Origin: JAFDZW01 sp964404255
GTDB taxonomy: Bacteria > Bacteroidota > Ignavibacteria > Palsa-1295
Reading direction: 5' to 3'
Length of the DNA: 64,000 nucleotides
NCBI GenBank assembly: GCA_964404255.1
Contig: CAYOJJ010000001.1
Coordinates: 62,001 to 126,000, forward strand
Positions 8,601-16,440 of this stretch are shown here, in pieces (position 1 is the first letter of the stretch; each line of letters starts with the position of its first letter). The notes beneath the pieces were generated by a model, which saw only the letters and a program-made list of their open reading frames with translations, did no database searches and was not told the DNA's origin. Made by a program: the position numbers and the translations under genes.

Positions 8601-11544
8601 GCGAAACTGCAGAATCCGGCACGAAGTCGAGACGACCGCGGTACGGGATAGAGACAGAATCAGCACGGTTAGCAAATTCTTCTTTAAGATTTACACGAAC
8701 ATACTCCTGGGTCGTCTCATTGAGAACGAATACCGTGGTAAAGTTACGGGCATACGGATCGCGGTTGAAGTCCGTGGTATCGACATCAGCCGTAAGGAAC
8801 AGCGGATAGCCGATCGGATGCGGTCCGACGAACTGAGTCTGGTAACCCTTTACGATCTTGTTAAGATAGATAGGATCTTTATCAAAGATGTTACGGGTCC
8901 AGCGGTGTAAACCGGTATGGTTATTTACCGTGCGTCCGATATCGGTCGGCAAGCCGAGCGAGAACGCCTCGGCAATAGCAAGGCGGCGATTACTGTAATC
9001 GATCGTCTTGATATCGAGACCCTTGTCGAAGATATCATAGACGCGACCTTCCATCAAGAGCGTATCCGGAATCGTACCGATCGGCACATAGCTATAAGCG
9101 CTCGGCGGGAAACGATTCGGCTCATATACATTCGAGAAACAGCTATCGAAGTAATCGATAAAGAACGTACCCTGAATCGGGCCGATCGGGAGCGTCGGGA
9201 GCTGCGTGATTACATCCGGACCGCTATCGCCCCAGAAGTTACCACGAAGAGTATCGACACCACCGAAGCCATGCGGACCATCCGGTTCGCGAATGATATA
9301 GCGAGCAACGTTATCATAGATAGCATTACCACGCGAATTGGTCTCATGCTGCGGACCCGGTCCTTCAAAGTCAGCCCAGATCGTTGCGCCTGCATCGAGA
9401 TCGCCAGGATTGTTCTTATTCGGATTCTCAAGATCGACCGTATAAGCATGGCGGCTGGTTGCGAAGTTGTTTGCAACGAGCGTCTGGTTAGCCGTGACCT
9501 GCATACGATGGCTATTCGAATAGATAGCCGAACCGGTGAAGGCCTGGTTCATTTCAAAACGCGTACGGCTTAAGATCGTCGTATCCTCGATCAACAAGCT
9601 GCTGCCAGCATTGTTAGCGAGAATATATAATGCACCACCGCGACCATTTCTATCCTCGAGAGCGACGGAGTCACCACCCACGGTAGCCATATTCTCATGG
9701 AAGCGGGTTAACTCACGCGGATCGAACGGTAAAGGTCCGAGCGACGGGTTGAGCGCATTGTACTTATCTTCAACGAAGAAGCGGTTATAAGCATCAACAC
9801 CCGGGCCACTAAGAGCGGTATTCATATAAACAGCACCACCGTTACCACCGATAACATAGTTACGGCCGTATTCGACAGCGAAGGCTGAATCACGGGTGCC
9901 GATAAATTCAGCACCACCGCCAAGAACGATATTCTTATACTCCGGACGGTTGATACGCAGATCCATCGGATTCACGAAGTTGGCGAGGTGCCATACGCGA
10001 CGGCTCTGGAGATCGGCGCGTGCATTCGGATTGAAGAAGATCGAACCACCGGCAACACCGGCTGCATTATTAAAGAAGCGGGCGCGGAGTTCGACAGAAT
10101 CCCAACGCGGCAATACATGCGTCTGAGGAGCGAGATAACCGGTGATATAGGTAAACCAGTTAGTATAGATAGCACCCCCCTCAAAGTAAGCGGTATTGCT
10201 GTTAAACTCAATGATACCGGAATCACGCTTGGTGAACGGAATGGTCTGAATGATATTTTCACCATCGAGATTAAGCGACGGGCCATTTGTATTCAGATTA
10301 CCGTTATCCTGCCAATCCATAAAGATAGCGCCACCCATACCGGCAACGTTACCGAGGAAGCGGGCACGCTTGAAGATCGTCAGGCCGGAAAGGCGCGAGT
10401 TAGCACTCGGCGGCGGTAGGAACGATGGGCTTGCGGAGGTCTTGCTAACATAAATAGCACCACCGCGCATATTCATATCGCCAGACTTTGCAATAGCGCT
10501 ATCGCTATTGAAGCCAAGGAGAGCGCCGGTCAAACCGGTGTAAGCACCGACGTAGATGGCACCGCCATAAGCCTGCTGCTTAATGGTACCGAGCGTATCG
10601 CCAAGGTTATTAGCTGTACAGCGTTCGAAGAGCATGCTATCGGTGCTCTTATCGAGATCGGCCGGAATACCGAGCGGGAAACTATTGCTATCGGCATATC
10701 CTAAGAAAGCCGTGCGGAAATCACTCTGCGTCGAACCGAGACGGGCACCCATATAGATGGCACCACCATACGCACCGGTATCTGCCCAGTTGGCATGGCT
10801 GTTCGGAACAGCGTTTTCATTATAAACGCGGGTATCGCGGATCCAGAGGCGACGAACCTGGCGGTTAACGAGCGCCATACGTCCATCATCACCCGGGAAG
10901 TAAGAATCGGAAGGAGCCTGCAAGAAGGCGAATGCACCACCGCGGTAAATAGCCTGGCAGCTATCGACCTGCACATCATATAAGTAGGTGCGGGGTGAGA
11001 AGGTAACCATAACACCACCGGTACCATTCGATGCTCTCATAAGAGCGAGCGAATTGGTAAGCTTCGGGTTACCCGGAATATCTACCGTACCATAGATGAA
11101 CTGGTTATCGATAGATTCTTTCTTGCGGAAATACGCAAAGCGGCAGTTCGCGAAGAACACCGAATCCGCACCAGGCAGAACGACAATATGACCCCACTCA
11201 TAGGAGTTATTATTGATGTTCACACCGCGGAATTGAATTCTGCGGCGAAGGCCCGTGAAACCGTTGGCGATAATCTTACCACCCACGGAATCGACGATGC
11301 GTCCACCTTGGATAATGTGGACTTCGGCACCTTCCTGAACAATAAGCTTTCCGGAAATGCTATAATTACCGGAAATGCGGTAGATGGTGTCGGTCTGAGA
11401 ATTATTTGGAGTACGAGAGTAGAACGTTCTCGTCTGACCCGGCAACAGATATCCGGATACATCGACGATACGTTGAGCTTTCGACTCCTGAATAATACCC
11501 AGGAAGACGAATGAGAACAATAACGCGATTAATAAACGCTGCAT
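5665..11544 (-). CDS. Giant exported protein with Pmp-like GGAI repeats, cadherin-like module and T9SS tail
   Basis: I place the start at the ATG at 11544 because a strong Shine-Dalgarno (GGAGGA, 4 bases upstream) precedes it and a signal peptide follows (LLIALLFSFVFLGI, cleavage near SKAQ). The frame stays open to 11652, but that extension looks non-coding. The product has 1959 residues. Residues about 200-640 carry at least eight GG[AS][IVLF][YF] repeats (GGAIYMG, GGAIFMD, GGAVYMN, GGALYIL), often preceded by an N-rich FxxN segment. This is the signature of chlamydial polymorphic membrane protein beta-helix repeats. Residues about 1440-1510 look like a putative-Ig/cadherin-like module (ISDPNFGDFHTF, PAWLTINPISGVLSGTP). 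Residues about 1870-1959 are a T9SS type A sorting domain (YPNPFASATTIRFSV, WDGLDASGNEV). It is likely a cell-surface adhesin or structural protein. Confidence 0.88.
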   Translation of the reverse strand: MQRLLIALLFSFVFLGIIQESKAQRIVDVSGYLLPGQTRTFYSRTPNNSQTDTIYRISGNYSISGKLIVQEGAEVHIIQGGRIVDSVGGKIIANGFTGLRRRIQFRGVNINNNSYEWGHIVVLPGADSVFFANCRFAYFRKKESIDNQFIYGTVDIPGNPKLTNSLALMRASNGTGGVMVTFSPRTYLYDVQVDSCQAIYRGGAFAFLQAPSDSYFPGDDGRMALVNRQVRRLWIRDTRVYNENAVPNSHANWADTGAYGGAIYMGARLGSTQSDFRTAFLGYADSNSFPLGIPADLDKSTDSMLFERCTANNLGDTLGTIKQQAYGGAIYVGAYTGLTGALLGFNSDSAIAKSGDMNMRGGAIYVSKTSASPSFLPPPSANSRLSGLTIFKRARFLGNVAGMGGAIFMDWQDNGNLNTNGPSLNLDGENIIQTIPFTKRDSGIIEFNSNTAYFEGGAIYTNWFTYITGYLAPQTHVLPRWDSVELRARFFNNAAGVAGGSIFFNPNARADLQSRRVWHLANFVNPMDLRINRPEYKNIVLGGGAEFIGTRDSAFAVEYGRNYVIGGNGGAVYMNTALSGPGVDAYNRFFVEDKYNALNPSLGPLPFDPRELTRFHENMATVGGDSVALEDRNGRGGALYILANNAGSSLLIEDTTILSRTRFEMNQAFTGSAIYSNSHRMQVTANQTLVANNFATSRHAYTVDLENPNKNNPGDLDAGATIWADFEGPGPQHETNSRGNAIYDNVARYIIREPDGPHGFGGVDTLRGNFWGDSGPDVITQLPTLPIGPIQGTFFIDYFDSCFSNVYEPNRFPPSAYSYVPIGTIPDTLLMEGRVYDIFDKGLDIKTIDYSNRRLAIAEAFSLGLPTDIGRTVNNHTGLHRWTRNIFDKDPIYLNKIVKGYQTQFVGPHPIGYPLFLTADVDTTDFNRDPYARNFTTVFVLNETTQEYVRVNLKEEFANRADSVSIPYRGRLDFVPDSAVSLRKPFERAKIFWSPTLIRPSNSTYLEIARASKLEDSAALDGRAYNLDPAQLQAHGTSDSIATLGITGNPTLWYAGERYHTLPVRPGDNIVVFSRTQLWKYGYAGARSRGLVFQIGDVLPPFWAGDVPKLQSDTVNPNRLFVHEDSVYKKAAAAKSANDILFRIGGYDVNNFYDPRWLWDPNFTQLDYSVTFPAGMDSVNYRLPWWLQRDTVRHATPGPGSDGYIQLFGTPHNSDVVPGGEPVHVVMSNWPPNRRSEHLLLDSLNHTPADLGSDSLKLSMWIYPPYMNCPEGFLDDTIDIRRGVSTYDFRIYVMDSLPVFTSAPVSGCGGTANLTDSLRFDYDIQTDDETEDSTTQAVTTAAGKPWDFRYGKTSYHGYVVPLWLKTAFADAGFLTKGIIHVAIDSATAYKMLTPTPQVNGEMLLDTVVSVYADDGHAGQTMQQWHATINVEPTITTTTLPNAKEDIDYSVDTHSAGEVKRIEISDPNFGDFHTFSLVYKGDTQTVYRDTRYQTGKTVIAGHTPAWLTINPISGVLSGTPGVNDAPRTAGGPCGGPELVTVVVQDQCGLTAWKNIPLTVDSTQHLPHFVRGPHTLCVQNKASFCDSAIVVDHDLLRDSCAAETVTFTAWITPADANSTISVKPTSVTGPQSTDSVTLAICGSFNEDPSYFSSNDPRYINVAADDGHGNQDTLTYRVYIGDIPTFECAIYVSNKATDTHPISDVQRLCLGAGKFGTDSLDAIYCEFEVPAAPNSPVFDARWELPTGGQLKGSYIDVRKDTNQFTTVAWQIRFNSGSDNGSFYYPIRICWRPSCFANTGAFAGHFYLQHPFDVSEFSIDMNSLAGARNAANYTLITFGNDSACLEINNVGLSNARIVFVPTKSAVDNAPAPKFDLASNYPNPFASATTIRFSVAERSQVKIEVYDVKGTLVRTLVNESIEAGTYPVVWDGLDASGNEVANGSYICKMTAGEYTSSIKMTLTK

Positions 11545-11563
11545 ATTTCCTCCGCGAGTGAGT

Positions 11564-11586
11564 AAAGTACGGATTTTTAAAAAATT
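11564..11586 (-). promoter_or_regulatory. AT-rich upstream element shared with the gene ending at 3646
   Basis: The minus strand reads TTTTTAAAAATCCGTACTTT, ending 20 bases before the start at 11544. It matches the block at 5575-5598 in sequence and in distance to the start. It is either a promoter core or a binding site shared by the two T9SS cargo genes. Confidence 0.4.
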
Positions 11587-11724
11587 GTGCTGTTCCTGCG
11601 GGCAGGAAGGTGTCGTCTCAAATTGTTGGCTCGACATTGTCTCCATCACCAAGTGCTTTCTGATTCAAATGGTGATTCCGACGCCTAAAGCGCCGGAATC
11701 CCGAACGTTACAAATAAAGTCTTG

Positions 11725-11732
11725 CAAATATA
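11725..11732 (-). promoter_or_regulatory. Candidate -7 box (TATATTTG) before the giant surface-protein gene
   Basis: The minus strand reads TATATTTG, matching TAnnTTTG, between the end of the TPR gene (11742) and the start at 11544. If used, it would give a leader of about 175 bases. The AT-rich element nearer the start is an alternative promoter. Confidence 0.4.
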
Positions 11733-11741
11733 CGGAAAAAA

Positions 11742-12476
11742 TTATAGCGAAACGCCAAGACGGAGCAAAGCTCTTTTTGCCCCATCGTCAAAGTACGTTC
11801 CCTGATTATCTTCCATTATTTTGCGATACAATTTGATTGCCTCATCCTTTTTACCGGCCGCCTCGAGGTTTCGGGCAGCGGCATAAGAATAATCCACATT
11901 AAGCGGATTGGCAACTTCCACCGAAGCTGCTGAGATGAATAACTTCGCAGCCTCCTCTTTGTTACCCTTATCTTCTAAAATTGCTGCTTTTCCTGCATCG
12001 GCGGCAGCCCGTATTAAGGGATTATCGGTAGAAATGCCGTCGAATGCCATGAGGGCGCTATCGAGCTTACCGAGATAATAGTAGCAATTACCGAGACAGA
12101 GCTTGGCCGATTGACCGGCCTTGGTAGAGCCATAATCGGCTGAAATCTGGCGAAATCCGATAACCGGGTCGTTCTGGATGCGAACCGTAGGATTGCCGTC
12201 GATAGCGACGCGCCAGGCGTTTGACTGATAAGCCGGCATGATACGGCTCAGCAGGACTTCGGCATGTTCAGCCTCTTCCTGCTGCTTCGATCGCCAAATA
12301 AAAAGACCAATGACGATGGCCACAACGATCACGGCTCCGCCGATCACCTTCTGGCGATTGTTGGCGAACCAGGAAGCCGATTTATGATAGCCGACAAGAA
12401 GCTTATCGCTTTGCGATAGCTCCTGCTGCTGGCTTTCGGCCACAGTATCGTTCAGTTTTTTCTGCGAACGAATCAT
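11742..12476 (-). CDS. Membrane-anchored tetratricopeptide protein
   Basis: A 244-residue protein with a polar N-terminus, one transmembrane helix at about 43-61 (VIGGAVIVVAIVIGLFIW) and a C-terminal region of TPR-like helix pairs from about 85 to the end (AKLCLGNCYYYLGKLDSALMAF, AARNLEAAGKKDEAIKLYRKI). The architecture matches the YfgM/TPR_21 family of inner-membrane proteins with a periplasmic TPR domain that interact with envelope-stress or secretion partners. The exact partner here cannot be told. The gene lies directly downstream of tRNA-Arg on the same strand and ends about 200 bases before the giant T9SS gene. No clear Shine-Dalgarno is seen. Confidence 0.8.
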   Translation of the reverse strand: MIRSQKKLNDTVAESQQQELSQSDKLLVGYHKSASWFANNRQKVIGGAVIVVAIVIGLFIWRSKQQEEAEHAEVLLSRIMPAYQSNAWRVAIDGNPTVRIQNDPVIGFRQISADYGSTKAGQSAKLCLGNCYYYLGKLDSALMAFDGISTDNPLIRAAADAGKAAILEDKGNKEEAAKLFISAASVEVANPLNVDYSYAAARNLEAAGKKDEAIKLYRKIMEDNQGTYFDDGAKRALLRLGVSL

Positions 12477-12513
12477 GTAAAATCTTTCGAGTTAACGGTT
12501 TATGGTTATTGAG

Positions 12514-12587
12514 CGCGCCCGGAAGGACTTGAACCCTCAACCTTTGGAACCGGAATCCAACGTTCTATCCAGTTGAACTACGGGCGC
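12514..12587 (-). tRNA. tRNA-Arg (anticodon CCG)
   Basis: The minus strand folds into a 74-base cloverleaf. It has a 7-bp acceptor stem (GCGCCCG with CGGGCGC), a D arm (GTTC/GAAC), an anticodon stem TTGGA/TCCAA enclosing the loop TTCCGGT with anticodon CCG, a short variable loop, and a T arm with GAGGG/CCTTC around TTCAAGT. The discriminator base is G. The 3' CCA is not encoded and must be added post-transcriptionally. It reads the CGG arginine codon. Confidence 0.95.
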
Positions 12588-12630
12588 CGTTTAACAACCC
12601 GCTTGCATTCCGAGTTCGATGCCTGGCGAG

Positions 12631-12647
12631 TATATTTTACAAATATA
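12631..12647 (-). promoter_or_regulatory. Candidate promoter of tRNA-Arg, containing a TATATTTG box in an inverted repeat
   Basis: The sequence TATATTT-TAC-AAATATA is a perfect 7-bp inverted repeat. Its minus-strand half gives TATATTTG (12640-12647), matching TAnnTTTG, about 53 bases upstream of the mature tRNA 5' end. Confidence 0.45.
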
Positions 12648-12738
12648 CTTAACCAATAATCCAAAAACCGCGAAACTGCGCTTCCGATAAACCTGCCAAA
12701 AATTGTTTTGTTACACCCTATAAAGAAATTTAAATCAA

Positions 12739-13149
12739 TTATTTACCCCAGTCGAGGACCTCAAGCCGCACTCTGGATACCCCTAACTTATCTAAACCTA
12801 TAGATTTAGCGGCTGCGTACGAGAGATCTATGATTCGCTCCGGTTTTACCGGCCCCCGATCATTTACCGTTACTTCGACCTGAGCGCCATTTTTTAGGTT
12901 CGTTACCCGTACAATAGTACCAAAAGGGTAGGTTCTATGGGCAGCGGTATAGGCATTCATATCGAATTTCTCACCGCTCGAGGTGCGGCGGCCATTGAAC
13001 TCCTTACCATAATAAGAAGCGAGGCCTTCCTGGGTAGCTGCCGAACGAACAATGGGGGAAGAACAGCTCGCCAGCAGCGCTATGATACATCCATACGCTG
13101 CAATGAAGGCGAACGGTTTTATCCGCTTAGAGATATTCATTACGGACAT
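12739..13149 (-). CDS. rlpA: RlpA-like septal ring lipoprotein (double-psi beta-barrel)
   Basis: A 136-residue lipoprotein: hydrophobic N-terminus with lipobox LLASC (lipidated Cys about 29), then a single RlpA double-psi beta-barrel domain at about 38-134. It carries the conserved GLASYYGKEFNGRRTSSGE, AAHRTYPFGTIVRVTN and VNDRGP segments. RlpA proteins are lytic transglycosylases acting on peptidoglycan denuded of stem peptides at the division septum. There is no C-terminal SPOR domain, so this is the short form, and catalytic activity is inferred from the family. The start overlaps the 3' end of the guanylyltransferase gene by 23 bases (14 if the in-frame ATG at 13140 is used), suggesting translational coupling. 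Gene and function fit the upstream alr and manC cell-envelope genes. Confidence 0.88.
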   Translation of the reverse strand: MSVMNISKRIKPFAFIAAYGCIIALLASCSSPIVRSAATQEGLASYYGKEFNGRRTSSGEKFDMNAYTAAHRTYPFGTIVRVTNLKNGAQVEVTVNDRGPVKPERIIDLSYAAAKSIGLDKLGVSRVRLEVLDWGK

Positions 13150-14248
13150 TACGCTTGAGGTAATCGACGATATCTTTTACACTCTGCGCTTTATCGCGAT
13201 GCGTAATAAGGATCGCATCACCGGAATGCACGACTACCAGATCGCTCACACCATTAAGAACTATTAGACGATCGGACTTTGAAAGCACGAGCGAGCCTTT
13301 CGAGGCCCGCACTACTACATTGGCTTCGGGATCGATCACATTATTATTCAGGTCTTTTTCGGACAGACGCCAGACCTCATCCCAACTGCCGAGATCGCTC
13401 CAGCCAAGCGCACTGGCCCGAAGCACAAAGACATTCGATGCCCGTTCCATGACGGCATAGTCGATCGAGACACCACGGATCTTACTATAAGCGTCTTTTA
13501 ATTTCAGTGTAAAATCCGGCGAGCTATCCGAAGGCAGCGGATCGATGAGCGACATAATGCCGCTGTCATAAAGCCGAAGTGCTTCTTCGATGGCATCGAT
13601 TCTCCAGACGAACATTCCGCTATTCCAAAGGAAATCGCCCGATTCTACAAAGCGCTGGGCAGTGTCCTGGTCGGGCTTTTCGGCGAAGCGGCGGACGCGA
13701 AAGACCTCGCGCAGTTCGAACTCCGTGAAATCCGGCAGTTCGCTATTCGATGGAAGTCGCTCATCGTCAAGCTGGATGTAGCCGTAGCCTGTTTCCGGCC
13801 GTGTCGGGTGGATGCCAAGGGTAACCAGTCCTTTGGTGTTATGGGCTAATCGTGCGCCAAGGGTGATAAGCTTATAAAATTCCTGCTCGTTCTTAATGAC
13901 ATGATCGGCCGGCAATACCACCATCACCGCTTCACTGCCGAAGCGCTCTTTAATGATCTTCGAAGCCAGTGCGATACACGGCGCGGTATTACGGCCGAAA
14001 GGCTCGGCAATAATATTGGCGGCCGGTATTTCCGGCACTTGTTCTTTTAAGGCTTCGAGATGCGCTTTTCCGGTAATCACGAACGTCTCTTCGGCCGAAG
14101 AAAAACGTGACGTGCGATCGATCGTTTGCTGAAGGAGCGATTTTCCTTTGTGCAGGACATCGAGCAACTGCTTCGGGCGCGCTTCGCGGCTATAGGGCCA
14201 GAACCTCGTCCCCACACCGCCTGCCATGATAACCGTACAGATCTTCAT
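13127..14248 (-). CDS. manC: Mannose-1-phosphate guanylyltransferase
   Basis: A 373-residue cytoplasmic enzyme that makes GDP-mannose from mannose-1-phosphate and GTP, feeding surface glycan and protein-glycan synthesis. The N-terminus has the nucleotidyltransferase signature (VIMAGGVGTRFWPYSREARP, residues 6-25, with the PKQLL continuation). Further typical segments are IIAEPFGRNTAPCIALA, VVLPADHVI, TGYGYIQ, FAEKPD and DYAVMERAS. It is full length for the single-domain form and lacks the isomerase domain of bifunctional ManC/AlgA. The gene follows alr by 25 bases and overlaps rlpA, so an alr-manC-rlpA operon is likely. Confidence 0.93.
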   Translation of the reverse strand: MKICTVIMAGGVGTRFWPYSREARPKQLLDVLHKGKSLLQQTIDRTSRFSSAEETFVITGKAHLEALKEQVPEIPAANIIAEPFGRNTAPCIALASKIIKERFGSEAVMVVLPADHVIKNEQEFYKLITLGARLAHNTKGLVTLGIHPTRPETGYGYIQLDDERLPSNSELPDFTEFELREVFRVRRFAEKPDQDTAQRFVESGDFLWNSGMFVWRIDAIEEALRLYDSGIMSLIDPLPSDSSPDFTLKLKDAYSKIRGVSIDYAVMERASNVFVLRASALGWSDLGSWDEVWRLSEKDLNNNVIDPEANVVVRASKGSLVLSKSDRLIVLNGVSDLVVVHSGDAILITHRDKAQSVKDIVDYLKRNVRNEYL

Positions 14249-14273
14249 ACTATATATAGATATCTATAATAGA

Positions 14274-15389
14274 TTATTGCCGAACGACGCGGGGTACCCG
14301 GGCCGTAATATTGGTTAGTACTTCATAGGGAATAGTCCCCATAACCGAAGCGATCTCCCAGGCATTGAGCAGAGGATCGCTGGCAGAGATGAGCGTTACT
14401 TCATCGCCGATATTGACATTTCCTTCTCCGGCCTCGACCATGATCTGATCCATACAGATCGTGCCGCGTACCGGATAAAGCGCTCCGTTAATAATGGTAT
14501 TCGATCTCCCGGTTAAGATTCTCGAATACCCATCGCCATATCCCGCCGGTATGGTTGCGATCTGCGTATCATGATCGGCATGCCAGCGAAGATTATAGCT
14601 TACCCCTTCCCCTCTCCTGACCTGCTTCTTATATCCGACGAAGCTAACGAGATCGAGCACGGGGCGAATCTCATTCCCATAGATGGCCTGCAATTCCCGC
14701 GATGGTGCATAGCCATAGAGCACGATACCGGGGCGTACCATATCGAAACAGCTTGCAAGCGGCTCCTGCAAGATAGCACCGGAATTCGCGGCATGAACGA
14801 GCTTCGGTGTAATACCTGCTGCTTTAATGCGTGCGACCACTTCCGAAAAGACGGCGAGCTGCTTATGAAAGAACGGTGAATCCGGTTCATCGCTCGTGGC
14901 AAAGTGCGTTGCAATGCCGACGAATTCCAGGTTCAGATCGGCATCGATCTTCTTTGCAAAATCCAATGCTTCGGATGGCTCTACGCCGATGCGCCGCATA
15001 CCGGTATCGATCTTCAAATGGATGCGCGCTTTTTTGCCGAGCCGTGCGGCAGCAGAAGAGATCGCTTCGAGCTGATGAGCTTCGCAGAGAGTAAAATCGA
15101 GATGATGCTGGATAAAGGTATCGATCTCGTTATCGAGCGCCGTCGTAAGAACTTGGATAGGCAGTGAGGTAAGCTGGCGTAGCAGGACTCCCTCTTCTTC
15201 GGTTGCGACACCGAAATACCCGATAAGGCCGCTTTCTATTGCCGACTTCGCAATGATCTCCAGCCCATGCCCGTAGGCATTGGCTTTTACGACAGCCATA
15301 ATGATCGGCTTCGGACCTATCCGCTCGCGGACAAATCGGAGATTATGCAGAAATGCTTCGGTGGAGATCAGAGCGCGGGTTGGCCGCAT
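14274..15389 (-). CDS. alr: Alanine racemase
   Basis: A 371-residue PLP enzyme interconverting L- and D-alanine for peptidoglycan. The PLP-binding lysine is in VVKANAYGHG (Lys35), and the second catalytic residue is the tyrosine in GVSYN (Tyr265). IDTGMRRIG, THFATSDE, MVRPGIVLYG, PAGYGDGYSR and GTICMDQ are all conserved in the fold-type III N-terminal barrel and the C-terminal beta domain. Length is normal. It stands first in an apparent operon with manC and rlpA. The J-domain gene upstream ends 71 bases away. The short overlap of functions (cell wall and glycan precursors, septal hydrolase) supports a cell-envelope operon. Confidence 0.95.
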   Translation of the reverse strand: MRPTRALISTEAFLHNLRFVRERIGPKPIIMAVVKANAYGHGLEIIAKSAIESGLIGYFGVATEEEGVLLRQLTSLPIQVLTTALDNEIDTFIQHHLDFTLCEAHQLEAISSAAARLGKKARIHLKIDTGMRRIGVEPSEALDFAKKIDADLNLEFVGIATHFATSDEPDSPFFHKQLAVFSEVVARIKAAGITPKLVHAANSGAILQEPLASCFDMVRPGIVLYGYAPSRELQAIYGNEIRPVLDLVSFVGYKKQVRRGEGVSYNLRWHADHDTQIATIPAGYGDGYSRILTGRSNTIINGALYPVRGTICMDQIMVEAGEGNVNIGDEVTLISASDPLLNAWEIASVMGTIPYEVLTNITARVPRVVRQ

Positions 15390-15460
15390 CTATGAGTGAG
15401 GGTTAGTCGCATTAACGTCGAGCAATAAACATCCGAAGATAAAGTTTTAGTTTGATCTCT

Positions 15461-16387
15461 TCAATGAGAAATACCATTGGTCGCCCGTTCGATCGCTTCG
15501 CGCACGATGACATCGCTCATATCGACCTGCGTGCGGTACTGCAATGCTTTTGTATATGCATCGTTCGCATCGACGACCTGCAACTCCGATTTGAAATAAT
15601 CGCCGAGCGTTGTATAGACGAGCAATAACTCCCGCGGCGAGGTAACATACTCGTTGATAATAGCAAAAGCCGCCGGATACTGCTTCATCTTGATATACGC
15701 AAGACTAATGTTGACGATCGTTGACAGCGGATGATTATCCGCTCGAAGCGAGGCCCGCCAGTATTTTGCTGCCGTTTCCATATCGCCGAGCATTGCCGAA
15801 CTCGAAGCCATGCGTTCGAGCGATTCGGGGCTATTGGAATCGCCGGGGATGGAGGCCGCATTCTCGTCGATCGGTTTCGGATTACTGTAGCCGATATGTC
15901 TATCGACAATGCTTTGTACCGGATCGCTTGGATGTGATGAACTCGATTGTCGCGACATCCAATATCCGATGCCACCAAGAATCAGAAAAAATATAGCAAT
16001 GCCGGCAATGACCTTTCCGCGCTTATAGGGATAGCGTATTTCTATCTCGGGCGCTTCGCTATCTTTATCATCTTTATATTTCTGCCGGATCTTTTGGAGA
16101 TTCTCGAAGCTCAGTTGATCCTGTACCGAAAGCAGGCGGCGGTATTCTTCGCGGGTTTCTTTCTCGAATAGTACTTCTTTTGCACGATTGAGGTCTTGCA
16201 TTTTGCGCAGAGCCTCATCGTCATGCGGGTTGGCATCCGGGTGCCAGCGAAGCGCCAGCCGGCGGTAGGCTTCTTTTATCTCCTCTTCGGAGGCATAACG
16301 GGGCAGCCCGAGTACGGAAAAATAATCTTTCACAACATGAGATGTAACAGCGGGTACCACATTGTCATTCAACAGGAAGTTTGGCAT
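15461..16387 (-). CDS. J-domain membrane protein with TPR-like C-terminus
   Basis: A 308-residue protein with a J domain at about 20-85 containing the HPD motif (residues 49-51) that stimulates DnaK ATPase. A basic linker leads to one transmembrane helix at about 125-145 (VIAGIAIFFLILGGIGYWM), followed by a C-terminal helical region (about 195-290) with TPR-like repeats (AAKYWRASLRADNHPLSTI, ANDAYTKALQYR). The orientation that keeps the J domain cytosolic would put the TPR part in the periplasm. It is not canonical DnaJ because it lacks the G/F region and zinc fingers. The gene starts 53 bases from a divergently transcribed lipoprotein gene. Its client is unknown. Confidence 0.85.
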   Translation of the reverse strand: MPNFLLNDNVVPAVTSHVVKDYFSVLGLPRYASEEEIKEAYRRLALRWHPDANPHDDEALRKMQDLNRAKEVLFEKETREEYRRLLSVQDQLSFENLQKIRQKYKDDKDSEAPEIEIRYPYKRGKVIAGIAIFFLILGGIGYWMSRQSSSSHPSDPVQSIVDRHIGYSNPKPIDENAASIPGDSNSPESLERMASSSAMLGDMETAAKYWRASLRADNHPLSTIVNISLAYIKMKQYPAAFAIINEYVTSPRELLLVYTTLGDYFKSELQVVDANDAYTKALQYRTQVDMSDVIVREAIERATNGISH

Positions 16388-16440
16388 CCTTTTTGTTTCG
16401 AAACCTTCCTCGTACGTTATTTACCACACAAGGAGCAAAT

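Noticed and set aside
14255..14268. Perfect 14-bp palindrome TATAGATATCTATA in the alr-manC gap
   Set aside because: Short, AT-only apart from the centre, and inside an operon with no candidate regulator; likely chance.
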